NCBI RefSeq assembly: GCF_900116195.1
Contig: NZ_FOZW01000001.1
Coordinates: 62,001-126,000, forward strand
DNA: 64,000 bases
Direction of reading: 5' to 3'
DNA from: Alloyangia pacifica
GTDB lineage: Bacteria > Pseudomonadota > Alphaproteobacteria > Rhodobacterales > Rhodobacteraceae
Under the pieces are notes generated by a model that worked only from the letters and a program-made list of their open reading frames with translations, was not told the origin of the DNA and ran no database searches. Each line of letters starts with the position of its first letter. Within the stretch, counting starts at the first letter, position 1. The translations under genes were made by a program, and so were the position numbers. Of this stretch, positions 37,137 through 45,693 are shown piece after piece.

Positions 37137-37165
37137 CTGTCACCAAAGCTTCACCCAAATGACAC
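37137..37165 (+). promoter_or_regulatory. Pho box upstream of phnC
   Basis: Three half-sites in 11-bp phase: CTGTCAC (37137-37143), GCTTCAC (37148-37154) and ATGACAC (37159-37165), each separated by 4 nt. This is the PhoB-binding architecture of alphaproteobacteria, and phosphate starvation is the known trigger of phosphonate genes. It lies 75 nt before phnC. The same first 18 bases recur, with small changes, in front of phnG. Confidence 0.72.
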
Positions 37166-37239
37166 CGAACCGAATCCTGTGCGTCACAGCGTCGATACGG
37201 TCGGGGGTGACAAGCCGCCTCGGACAGTCTGGGGGAACC

Positions 37240-38058
37240 ATGCTTACCGTCGAACATCTGACGAAGCGCTTCGGCGCGAACACCGCCGTGGACAATGCGA
37301 GCTTCACGGTCGACCGCCCGATGATGATCGGGATCATCGGCCGCTCCGGCGCCGGCAAGTCGACCTTCCTGCGGATGATGAACCGGCTCACCGATGCGAC
37401 CGAGGGCAGGCTGATCTTCGAAGGCCGCGACGTGCTGCAGCTCAAGGGCGCGGAAAAGCGTGGCTGGCAGTCCGATTGCGCGATGATCTTCCAGCAGTTC
37501 AACCTGGTGCCGCGCATGGACGTGGTGTCGAACGTGCTGCACGGCACGCTTGCCCGGCGGGGCACGCTGGCGACGATGTTCAACCTCTACCCGCGCGAGG
37601 ACATCCACCGCGCCATCGACATTCTCGAGCGGCTCGGCATCGCGGCCCATGCGGCCAAGCGCGCCGAGGCGCTCTCCGGCGGCCAGCAGCAGCGCGTCGC
37701 CATTGCCCGGGCGCTGATGCAGGATCCCAAGGTGGTGCTCGCCGACGAGCCCATCGCCTCGCTCGATCCGATGAACGCCCAGCTGGTCATGGACGACCTG
37801 CGGCGCATCCACGACGAGGATGGGCGCATGGTCATCGCCAACCTGCACACGCTGGATACCGCGCGGCGCTACTGCGACCGGGTCATCGGCATGCGCGACG
37901 GGCGCATCGTCTTCGACGGCACCCCGGCGCAGCTGACCACCGGCGTGGCGCGCGACATCTACGGGGCGGGTGCCGATTTTTCGGAGAACGCCACCTCCAC
38001 CGAGATCCGCGACCCCGTGGTCGCGGCGGAAATCCGGGCTGCGGAAGTCGCGGTCTGA
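37240..38058 (+). CDS. phnC: phosphonate ABC transporter ATPase
   Basis: A 272-residue ATPase of the PhnC class: Walker [10 protein letters not shown], the class-typical [21 protein letters not shown], signature [13 protein letters not shown] and Walker [14 protein letters not shown]. The ATG at 37240 follows a GGGGGA site; the 27 codons upstream overlap the promoter. First of phnC-phnD-phnE-phnE. Confidence 0.95.
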   Translation: MLTVEHLTKRFGANTAVDNASFTVDRPMMIGIIGRSGAGKSTFLRMMNRLTDATEGRLIFEGRDVLQLKGAEKRGWQSDCAMIFQQFNLVPRMDVVSNVLHGTLARRGTLATMFNLYPREDIHRAIDILERLGIAAHAAKRAEALSGGQQQRVAIARALMQDPKVVLADEPIASLDPMNAQLVMDDLRRIHDEDGRMVIANLHTLDTARRYCDRVIGMRDGRIVFDGTPAQLTTGVARDIYGAGADFSENATSTEIRDPVVAAEIRAAEVAV

Positions 38059-38124
38059 TCACCCGGGCCCATCGGGACGGGCCCAATTCCTGAGATGCCA
38101 AATTCTTGAAATGAGGGACAGAAG

Positions 38125-39024
38125 ATGAAGAAACTGATCGCAGCCGCTCTGGCCAGCACCGTGCTCGTGGGCGCCGCCCAGGCACAGGAGATCACCGAGT
38201 TCCGCCTCGGCATCCTCGGCGGCGAGAACGCCCAGGACCGCATGACCTCGAACCAGTGCTTCGCCGACAAGATCGCCGAAGCACTCGGCGTCGAGGTGAA
38301 GGTTTTCACCCCCGCCGACTACAACGGCGTGATGCAGGGCCTGCTCGGCGGCACCATCGACGCGGCCTGGATGGGCGCCTCCTCCTACGCCGGCACCTAT
38401 ATCGCCGATCCCGAGGCGGTCGAGCCGGTGCTGGTCAAGCAGAACCTCGACGGCTCGATCGGCTACTACTCGATCGGTTTCGCCCGTGCCGACAGCGGCA
38501 TCACCTCGCTCGAGGACCTGAAGGGCAAAAACTTCGGCTTCGGTGACCCGAACTCGACCTCGGGCTACCTGATCCCCTCGATCGAGATCGCGGCAGCTGG
38601 CTACGACATGACCCCGGGCACCTACTTCGGCGATGTCGTCTTCACCGGCGGCCACGAGCAGACCATCGTCGCGGTCAACAACGGCGACGTCGACGGCGGC
38701 GTGACCTGGGCCGACGGCCAGGGCAACTGGGAAGACGGCTACAACTCGGGCGCGTTGCGCAAGGCCGTGGATGCGGGCCTCGTCGACATGAACGACCTGG
38801 TGCAAATCTGGCAGTCGAACATCATCCCCGAGGGCCCCTTCGTGATCCGCAAGGCGCTGCCGCAGGACGTCAAGGACGCCGTCACCGAGCTGACCGCCAA
38901 CCTCTGGGAAGAAGATGCCGACTGCGCCTATGGCGTGGCAGCGGGCGACGCCAAGGACTTCATCCCGGTGACCCACGCCGAGTACGAGTCGATCGTCGCG
39001 GCACGCCGCTCGAAGATCAACTGA
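38125..39024 (+). CDS. phnD: phosphonate-binding periplasmic protein
   Basis: A 299-residue PhnD with a signal peptide ending at GAAQA-QE. The family motif GILGGENAQDRM at the N-terminus, DAAWMGASSYAG, GDPNSTSGYLIPS (the phosphonate-binding loop) and VVFTGGHEQTIVAVNNGDVDGG are all present. It delivers phosphonates to the PhnE channel. A terminator-like hairpin separates it from the permease genes. Confidence 0.96.
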   Translation: MKKLIAAALASTVLVGAAQAQEITEFRLGILGGENAQDRMTSNQCFADKIAEALGVEVKVFTPADYNGVMQGLLGGTIDAAWMGASSYAGTYIADPEAVEPVLVKQNLDGSIGYYSIGFARADSGITSLEDLKGKNFGFGDPNSTSGYLIPSIEIAAAGYDMTPGTYFGDVVFTGGHEQTIVAVNNGDVDGGVTWADGQGNWEDGYNSGALRKAVDAGLVDMNDLVQIWQSNIIPEGPFVIRKALPQDVKDAVTELTANLWEEDADCAYGVAAGDAKDFIPVTHAEYESIVAARRSKIN

Positions 39025-39037
39025 TCGCACGATCCGA

Positions 39038-39068
39038 GGGGACCCTGCCGATGCGCGGGGTCCCTTTT
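39038..39068 (+). terminator. leaky terminator between phnD and phnE
   Basis: GGGGACCC (39038-39045) pairs with GGGGTCCC (39057-39064) around an 11-nt loop, followed by TTTTCGTTT. It has intrinsic-terminator form although the operon continues, so it probably lets through only part of the transcription and keeps PhnD in excess. Confidence 0.72.
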
Positions 39069-39154
39069 CGTTTACCGGAAGGCCGGGGTCCGATGAGGCT
39101 GCCGCAGATCGCGGCGATGCGCATCGGCCGGCCTGCCGCCCGCAGGACGTTTCG

Positions 39155-40021
39155 ATGACCCAGACCCCCGACGCCCCCCACGATCCGCGCGGCCACTACA
39201 TGGCCCTGATGGCGCAGAGGCGCCTCTACGGCGGGTTGACCCTCGCGCTGTTCGCGCTGCTGATGATCTCCGGCTTCATGCTGGCCGACGAGCGCAACGC
39301 GGGCGGCTTCTGGAGCGGACTGCCGCAGATATTCGACTTTCCCGCCGACGTGATCGCCGACACGCTGCCCAAGCTCGACCGGCTGCCCGGCCACCTGGTG
39401 CGCTACTTCCCGGCGCTGGTCGAGACGATCAACATCGCCGCGGTCTCGACGCTGCTCGGCGCCGCCGGGGCCATCGTGCTGTCGCTGCTCTCGACCCGCG
39501 GGCTGGCGCGCTGGCCGCGGCTGATCCCGGTCTTCCGCCGGTTCATGGACATCCTGCGCGCCGTGCCCGAGATCGTCGTGGCGCTGGTGCTGATCTTCGT
39601 GCTGGGTGGCGGGCCGGTGCCCGCCATGCTGGCGATCGCGCTGCACACCGCAGGCGCGCTCGGCAAGCTCTTCTCAGAGGTCAACGAGAACGCCGACCTC
39701 AAGCCGGTCGAGGGGCTCTCCTCGGTCGGGGCCACCTGGCTGCAGCGCATGTGGCTGGGCGTGGTGCCGCAGGTCTCGCCCAACTACTTCAGCTACGCGC
39801 TGCTGCGTTTCGAGATCAACATCCGCGCCTCCGCCATCCTCGGCTTCGTCGGGGCCGGGGGTATCGGCTACGAGCTGCGCAACGCCATGGCCTGGGGCAA
39901 GGGCCGCTTCGACGAGGCGGCGGCGATCTTCCTGCTGCTCTTCCTGACCATCGTCGTCTTCGACCAGCTTTCGAGCCATGTGCGCAATGCCATGATCTCC
40001 TCCAAGAAAGGAGGCCACTGA
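39155..40021 (+). CDS. phnE: phosphonate ABC transporter permease (first PhnE)
   Basis: A 288-residue permease with about six spans and the PhnE-typical loop GALGKLFSEVNENADLKPVEGLSSVGATWLQR, then ASAILGFVGAGGIGYEL near the C-terminus. It ends 1 nt before the second phnE. The two form a heterodimeric channel, as in other alphaproteobacteria with split PhnE1/PhnE2. Confidence 0.94.
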   Translation: MTQTPDAPHDPRGHYMALMAQRRLYGGLTLALFALLMISGFMLADERNAGGFWSGLPQIFDFPADVIADTLPKLDRLPGHLVRYFPALVETINIAAVSTLLGAAGAIVLSLLSTRGLARWPRLIPVFRRFMDILRAVPEIVVALVLIFVLGGGPVPAMLAIALHTAGALGKLFSEVNENADLKPVEGLSSVGATWLQRMWLGVVPQVSPNYFSYALLRFEINIRASAILGFVGAGGIGYELRNAMAWGKGRFDEAAAIFLLLFLTIVVFDQLSSHVRNAMISSKKGGH

Positions 40022-40022
40022 G

Positions 40023-41333
40023 ATGGCCGACGCCGCGCTCTATGCCTCTGCCGACCGGGTCTTCCGCCGCAAGAAGATCCTCGCCTTCGGCCTGCCTGCC
40101 GTGATCCTCGCCTACCTGGCCTACATCTTCTTTGCCTTCGACCTTCCGGGGTTGGCCGAGCGGGCGCGCTGGGACAACGCCCGCACGCTGCTCGCCGACA
40201 CCTGGAGCTACAAGACCCATGTCACCCGCGACAACCGCGGCGGCGGTATCACGGTGGCCATCGAGGGCGAGCGCAAGGGCGAATACCCCGAGGGCATCAC
40301 ACCCGACTGGGTGGCGCCGCAGGATGATGGCGCAGTCCGCGTTGCGCTGAAGGGCGGGCAGGAAGTCATGCTGCTGCCCGGCAACGGGTTCCGCTGGGAG
40401 GTGCCGGGCTACGGTCTCATCGAGGCCCGTCTCGAGGGCCGCGACATCGTCAGCAACCTGCCCGAAGACGGTCTGCCGGAGTGGATTTCCGCCTCCTCCT
40501 CGCGCTTGCAAGTTACGACCGACGGCGCGCGTGTGTCGCTGACTCGCTCGAAGACCGAGCTCTTCCGCTATTTCCCCGGCTGGGAGCTGTTCTTCTTCAC
40601 CCTCGACAGCCCCTATCACGGCCACGGGCTGGGAGAGATCCTCCTCGGGGCGCAGATCGACCCCGCGCGCGGCAATCTCGCGGGGGCCTGGCGGGACTTC
40701 TGGGGCAATGCGATGTGGCGCCACAGCGACGTCGCCTGGGCCCTCTTCGAGACCCTGCTCATGGCCTTCCTCGGCACCATGGGCGCGGCGCTGGTCGCGC
40801 TGCCGCTGGCGTTCCTCTCGGCCAGGAATTTCGCGCCGCTCATGGCGCTGCGCTTCGGGGTGCGCCGGGTCTTCGACTTCCTGCGCGGGGTGGACGGGCT
40901 GATCTGGACCATCGTGCTCAGCCGCGCCTTCGGCCCGGGGCCGATGACCGGCGCGCTGGCGATCCTGCTCACCGACACCGGCTCCTTCGGCAAGCTGTTT
41001 TCCGAGGCGCTGGAGAACGTCGACGGCAAGCAGATCGAGGGCGTGGCCTCGACCGGGGCAAAGCCGCTGCAGCGCTACCGCTTCGGGGTGATCCCGCAGG
41101 TGGTGCCGGTGCTGGTCAGCCAGGTGCTCTACTTCCTGGAATCCAACACCCGCTCGGCGACCATCATCGGCGCGATCACCGGCGGCGGCATCGGCCTGCT
41201 GCTGACACAGGCGATGATCACCCAGAAGGACTGGGAAGAGGTGACATACTACATCATCCTGGTGATCCTGATGGTCATGGCGATGGACAGCGCCTCGGGC
41301 TGGCTGCGCCGCAAGCTGATCAAGGGGAACTGA
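40023..41333 (+). CDS. phnE: phosphonate ABC transporter permease (second PhnE, long form)
   Basis: A 436-residue permease. It differs from the first PhnE by a long hydrophilic insert after the first span (about 60-190, including the beta-rich [19 protein letters not shown]) that should face the periplasm. The C-terminal part is standard: [43 protein letters not shown] and [12 protein letters not shown]. The insert may shape docking of PhnD. The next gene starts after 1 nt. Confidence 0.93.
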   Translation: MADAALYASADRVFRRKKILAFGLPAVILAYLAYIFFAFDLPGLAERARWDNARTLLADTWSYKTHVTRDNRGGGITVAIEGERKGEYPEGITPDWVAPQDDGAVRVALKGGQEVMLLPGNGFRWEVPGYGLIEARLEGRDIVSNLPEDGLPEWISASSSRLQVTTDGARVSLTRSKTELFRYFPGWELFFFTLDSPYHGHGLGEILLGAQIDPARGNLAGAWRDFWGNAMWRHSDVAWALFETLLMAFLGTMGAALVALPLAFLSARNFAPLMALRFGVRRVFDFLRGVDGLIWTIVLSRAFGPGPMTGALAILLTDTGSFGKLFSEALENVDGKQIEGVASTGAKPLQRYRFGVIPQVVPVLVSQVLYFLESNTRSATIIGAITGGGIGLLLTQAMITQKDWEEVTYYIILVILMVMAMDSASGWLRRKLIKGN

Positions 41334-41334
41334 C

Positions 41335-41982
41335 ATGCCGCGTCTCGGACAGGAGCCCTTTTTGCACCCCGACTGCGAGATCACCGGCTCGGAGCTCGGC
41401 GCCTTTGTCGAGATCGGCCGCGGCTCGCGGCTGAACCGGGTGGAGATGGGCGACTATTCCTACTGTGACCGCTACGCCGATCTGGCCAATGTCTCGGTGG
41501 GCAAATTCGCCAATATCGCCAGCTTCACCCGCATCGGGCCGACCGATCACCCGATGGGAAGCGCCTCGCTGCACCACTTCCTCTACCGGTCCGAGGACTA
41601 CTGGGACGATGCAGGTCGCGATGAGGACTTCTTCGCCGCGCGCCACGCGCGCCGCGCTTTTGTCGGCCATGACACCTGGATCGGCCACGGAGCGGTGGTG
41701 CGCCCGGAGGTGACCATTGGCCATGGCGCGGTCGTCGCCTCCTCGGCGGTGGTGACCAAGGATGTGGCGCCTTACACGGTCGTCGCCGGGGTGCCGGCGC
41801 AGCCGCTGCGCCTGCGTTTCGCGCCGGAGCTGGCCGAGCGGATGATGGCGCTTGCCTGGTGGGACTGGCCGCATGAGTTGCTGCGGGCCCGGCTGGCCGA
41901 TTTCCGGTCGATGTCGGCGGAGGCCTTCCTCGAGAAATACGAGGGCGCTCTGGCGGAAGCGGTCCCGGCTGAGCGGGCCTGA
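41335..41982 (+). CDS. phosphonate-operon hexapeptide-repeat transferase
   Basis: A 215-residue left-handed beta-helix protein. Hexapeptide repeats run through about 10-75 ([31 protein letters not shown]) and 110-155 ([45 protein letters not shown]), separated by an insert with [13 protein letters not shown]. This matches the hexapeptide-repeat acyltransferase family tied to phn operons. It may acylate a phosphonate or aminoalkylphosphonate before C-P cleavage, by analogy with PhnO of E. coli, which is a different (GNAT) fold. Last gene of the phnCDEE unit. Confidence 0.82.
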   Translation: MPRLGQEPFLHPDCEITGSELGAFVEIGRGSRLNRVEMGDYSYCDRYADLANVSVGKFANIASFTRIGPTDHPMGSASLHHFLYRSEDYWDDAGRDEDFFAARHARRAFVGHDTWIGHGAVVRPEVTIGHGAVVASSAVVTKDVAPYTVVAGVPAQPLRLRFAPELAERMMALAWWDWPHELLRARLADFRSMSAEAFLEKYEGALAEAVPAERA

Positions 41983-42069
41983 CCACCCCGTCTGACCGTC
42001 TCCTGTCCAACCACGACCTATCTGACCACCACCTATCTGATCACCACCTATCTGACCGCCTCCTGTCTG
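41982..42069. repeat. short tandem repeat, 15-nt period
   Basis: About six imperfect copies of a 15-nt unit (best copies ACCACCACCTATCTG at 42025-42039 and ATCACCACCTATCTG at 42040-42054) directly follow the transferase stop. Outer copies decay to ACCGCCTCCTGTCTG. The period is a multiple of three but no gene crosses it. The 42070-42181 remainder shows no gene. Confidence 0.75.
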
Positions 42070-42181
42070 GGCCTGCCTCCTGTCTCACAGTCTCCGCCCG
42101 AGCGGGTTTGTGTTTGGAAGCAGGGGCAAAAAGCGGTGCGTGTCGCGGCAGGTAAGCGGCGCAACACGTGCCGGATCGCTC

Positions 42182-44467
42182 TCACGCCGAGGCGGCGCGC
42201 CGGGCCGTGTCGGGCGCGGCCTCCTCTGTGCCGGCCCAGGTCTCGGTGCGGCTGCCGAGGGTGAAACGGCCGACGTTCTGCCGCAGCCCCTGCGCGGCGG
42301 TGCGCAGGTCCGAGCTGGCGGCGGAGGTCTGCTCGAACATGGCGGCGTTCTTTTGCGTGGTCATGTCCAGTTCGCTCACCGCGCTGTTAAGCTCCGACAG
42401 GCCGGTTGATTGCTCGCGCGCCGACTCGGCGATGGCGGTCACCCGGTCGGCGATCGTGCGGATCGCCTCGATGATCTCCTTAAGCGCGCCTCCGGTGCGG
42501 CCGACCAGTCGCACGCCGTTCTGTACATGATCGGACGAGGCGGTGATCTGCCCGTTGATCTCGCTCGCCGCCTCGGAACAGCGCTGCGCCAGGAGCCGAA
42601 CCTCGGAGGCCACGACGGCGAAGCCCAGCCCGGCATCCCCGGCGCGCGCCGCCTCGACGCCGGCATTCAGCGCCAAGAGGTTGGTCTGGAAGGCGATGTC
42701 GTCGATCACCTTGATATTGCCGGAGATCTGCTGGAACGACGCTTCGATGACGCCGATCGCCTCGATCGTCTCGCGCACCACTTCACCGCTGGCCTGCGCG
42801 TCTTCGCGGGCCTTGCCGACAAGCCCGTCCACATCCGCCGCGTTCCTGGCGGCCTCTGAGACCGAGGCGGTGAGCTGATCGAGCGCGGCAGCGGTCTCTT
42901 CGACCGTCGCGGCCTGCCGCTCGGTGCGCTGTCCCAGCTCTTCGGAGGCCTGGGCGATGTGATCGACGTCATGGTTGATCGACGCTGCGCTTTGCGACAC
43001 GTCGATCATCGCCTGCTGCAGCCGGTCGGTGGCGCGGTTGAAATCGCTGCGAAGTTGCGCGTAATCCTCGGGAAATTCCTGCGCGATGGTGCTGCCGAGA
43101 TCGCCCTCGGCAAGCCGGGAGAGCGCGGTTTGCAGTGCCTCGACCACCTCTGTCTGCGCGCGCTGCATGGCGGCCCGGGCGCTGGCGCCGGACTGCAGTT
43201 CATCGCGGCTCTGCAGCAGGTCGCGGCGCAGCGCGTCGAGCGCGCGGGAGATGCGGCCGATCTCGTCACCTCGCTTCTGGGCCGGGATTTCGCTTTCGTA
43301 GTTCCCGGCAGCCACCTCGCCAACAGCGGCAGCGATGCGGCCCAGGGGGCGGGCCATGTTGCGGGCGGACAGTCCGGCGACCAGGAACGCGACCACGAGG
43401 GCCGGAATGGCGGCCCGGGCGAGCTTGGCCAGCAGGGCGCGCGGACCGGCGGCGATCACCTCGGAGGGTTCCGCCGCGAGCAGCGCCCAGGTGGTGCCAC
43501 CCGCCGCGTCGGGGCCGCCGAGGCGCACCGGCTGGTAGGCGGCGGTGACGCTTTCGCCGCTGGGGAGAGTGAGCTCGGTGACGCCCTCTTCGCCGCCAAG
43601 GGCGGCGGTGAACGCTGGGTTCTCGGGCGCGGTTGTCGCGAGCGCACCGCTTTGCCCGGCAAGTCCGCTTGTGCTGCGGCGGGTGAAGTCGGGCCCGACC
43701 AGCGCCAGCCGGGTGGTGGGGGTCAGTGCAGAGGGCATAGCAAGAATGGCCGCGACCTCCGCCTCGTCGAGTTCGAAGGCAAGGGCGGCGACGGTATCTC
43801 CCCACTCGTTGGCCAGCGGCAGGGCCAGGAAACCCGCAACCGCGCCGTCGAGCGCGGCGTCCTCGGCAAAATCGCCGAAACCGAAGCTGGCGCCATCGGC
43901 GAGGGCGCCCCGGATCGCCCGACCGAGGGCGCCGCCGCCCTCGTCCAGGTTCGTCGCGAAATTGCCCTGCTTGCGGACGGAATAGATCACCTCGCCTTCG
44001 GCGGACACGATCAGCAGGTCGGCGATGTCGACCGCCTCGACCTGGCTGCGCATCGCCGCGTGGAACTTCTTGTGAAAGAGCGAGTAGGCGGTGGTTTCGC
44101 TGGCCTCGTCGAGGGCCTCGCGGGCATCGGGGGGATTGGGGTTTTCGTCGATGTAGCTCCGACGGAGCTGGGCATTGGCCTCTAGGCCGAGACCGCGATA
44201 GGCGCTGAGGAAGCTCGTGGTCGCCTCGACCGTCTGAGGTTCGTCGGCGAACTCGCCGAGCGCCTCGAGCTTTTCATCGAACCAATCCTCGAGCAGCGCG
44301 GCGCGGGTGTCGGCCACGGCTGAGAGGCGGAAGGAAACTTCCTGCATCAGTTGGGCGAAGGAGACATTGTAGGCGATGGCGCCAGCGACGCCGAGGCAGC
44401 CGAGCGCGATGGCAATCATCAGGGCGGGCAGCTTGATGGCGACAGAGAGGCTGCGCAGGCGGGGCAT
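42182..44467 (-). CDS. methyl-accepting chemotaxis protein
   Basis: A 761-residue transmembrane chemoreceptor. One span near 10-33, a large periplasmic Cache-like sensor (about 35-340, with AYSLFHKKFHAAMR and DLLIVSAEGEVIYSVRKQGNFATNL), a second span (about 350-370), a HAMP domain (ARPLGRIAAAVGEVAAGNYESEIP) and a signalling domain with the hairpin tip FQTNLLALNAGVEAARAG. No C-terminal CheR-tethering pentapeptide is present. The ATG at 44467 with an AGGAA site is preferred to the ATG 22 codons earlier. It lies 119 nt after the binding protein gene and probably shares its transcript. Confidence 0.92.
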   Translation of the reverse strand: MPRLRSLSVAIKLPALMIAIALGCLGVAGAIAYNVSFAQLMQEVSFRLSAVADTRAALLEDWFDEKLEALGEFADEPQTVEATTSFLSAYRGLGLEANAQLRRSYIDENPNPPDAREALDEASETTAYSLFHKKFHAAMRSQVEAVDIADLLIVSAEGEVIYSVRKQGNFATNLDEGGGALGRAIRGALADGASFGFGDFAEDAALDGAVAGFLALPLANEWGDTVAALAFELDEAEVAAILAMPSALTPTTRLALVGPDFTRRSTSGLAGQSGALATTAPENPAFTAALGGEEGVTELTLPSGESVTAAYQPVRLGGPDAAGGTTWALLAAEPSEVIAAGPRALLAKLARAAIPALVVAFLVAGLSARNMARPLGRIAAAVGEVAAGNYESEIPAQKRGDEIGRISRALDALRRDLLQSRDELQSGASARAAMQRAQTEVVEALQTALSRLAEGDLGSTIAQEFPEDYAQLRSDFNRATDRLQQAMIDVSQSAASINHDVDHIAQASEELGQRTERQAATVEETAAALDQLTASVSEAARNAADVDGLVGKAREDAQASGEVVRETIEAIGVIEASFQQISGNIKVIDDIAFQTNLLALNAGVEAARAGDAGLGFAVVASEVRLLAQRCSEAASEINGQITASSDHVQNGVRLVGRTGGALKEIIEAIRTIADRVTAIAESAREQSTGLSELNSAVSELDMTTQKNAAMFEQTSAASSDLRTAAQGLRQNVGRFTLGSRTETWAGTEEAAPDTARRAASA

Positions 44468-44586
44468 GGCGAGTTCCTGTAACTGCTGGCGGGGATGGGA
44501 CGATCGGCCCATGGTCGGTTCCAGTTCAAACACGAAAGGCTGAACAAGCGCCTAATTGGGGCAGGGCGACCGCGGGTCGGGGAAGG

Positions 44587-45567
44587 TCAGTTCCCCAGCA
44601 TGAAGGGGCCGGACATGCGCGCGGCGTTGCTGCTGTCGATGAGCAGGCAGTCGAAAAACTGTACCTCGCGGCTCTCGCGCGGTGCTCCGGTCCGGATGTA
44701 GTGATCGGCCTGCCGCACGGCTTCGGCGGCGAAGATGGCCACCGGCTGCAGCACCGTGTAGGCGAGCTCGCCGGAGAGCACCGCGGCCACCGCGTCGGGC
44801 GAGCCGTCGAAGCCGCCGACGGTGACCGAATCCAGCCGCCCTGCTTCCTTGAGCGCGGCCACTGCACCAAGCGCCATCTCGTCGTTGCCGGCGAGGATGC
44901 CGGTGATCAGCGGGCGCTCCGCGAGCAGCCTGCGGGTCTGTTCGTAGCCTAGGTCGCGGCTCCAGTCGGCGGCGACGGCGCCCACCCGGCTGAGCCCCTG
45001 TTCGGCACCGACAACCGCCGCGTAGCCGCGGGAGCGGATCTCGGCGTTCGGGTCCGTGGTAGCGCCGAGCAGCTCGATGTAGGAGCCCTGGTCGCCCATG
45101 TCATCGAGCCAGCGCCGGGCCCCGAGTTCCGCCCCCTGTGCGTTGTTCGATAGCAGCTGTGCGATGGCGAGGCCGGGCTGCGCCAGCCCGGCGTTGACGA
45201 TGAAGGCGGGAACCCCCGCCGCCTTGGCCCGCTGGATCGCGACGGCGGAGTCCGTGGCATCTGCCGGATCGAGGATGATCGCATCGACCCCGGCGGCAAT
45301 GGCGCTGTCGACATGGGTGCCTTCGATCAGCGGATCGCCGCCATGCGCAGCGATGACGGCCTTGTAGCCAAGCTCGGTCGCGGTCGCCTTGGCGACCTCG
45401 CCCTCGGCGGCCCAATAGGGGTTCTCGGGATCGTTGACGATGATGCTGATCCGGCCCTCGGCCCCGGCCTGCGCGGCCCCGAGCAGCAGCACCAGACAGA
45501 GCGCCGCCGCGAGCAGGGCGACCAAGCGGCGGGCAGGCATCCGTGACGGGCTGGCTTGGGTGTGCAT
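44587..45567 (-). CDS. orphan sugar-type (RbsB-like) periplasmic binding protein
   Basis: A 326-residue type I periplasmic binding protein: signal peptide with a long hydrophobic core (RRLVALLAAALCLVLLLGAAQAGA), then ISIIVNDPENPYWAAEGEVAKATA, DAIILDPADATDSAVAIQRAKAAGVPAFIVN and ITGILAGNDEMALGAVAALKEAG, all RbsB-family hallmarks. No permease or ATPase of a sugar transporter is nearby. The ATG at 45567 has the best-spaced AGGAGAG site. The chemoreceptor gene follows directly, so this protein may be its ligand-presenting partner; a free-standing solute scavenger is the alternative. Confidence 0.85.
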   Translation of the reverse strand: MHTQASPSRMPARRLVALLAAALCLVLLLGAAQAGAEGRISIIVNDPENPYWAAEGEVAKATATELGYKAVIAAHGGDPLIEGTHVDSAIAAGVDAIILDPADATDSAVAIQRAKAAGVPAFIVNAGLAQPGLAIAQLLSNNAQGAELGARRWLDDMGDQGSYIELLGATTDPNAEIRSRGYAAVVGAEQGLSRVGAVAADWSRDLGYEQTRRLLAERPLITGILAGNDEMALGAVAALKEAGRLDSVTVGGFDGSPDAVAAVLSGELAYTVLQPVAIFAAEAVRQADHYIRTGAPRESREVQFFDCLLIDSSNAARMSGPFMLGN

Positions 45568-45693
45568 GGGCATCTCTCCTCTGGCCATTGCGGTCCGCGG
45601 ACCGGGTGGCGGGGTCTTACGACAGGAGAGTTGAACATCCGCTTAAGCTGCGCCGACGCCGCGGTGCCTGGAGCCGAGACGCCCCGGCGTGAG

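Noticed and set aside
41982..42069. Tandem repeats as a CRISPR array
   Set aside because: Units are contiguous 15-mers without spacers, and no cas genes are present.
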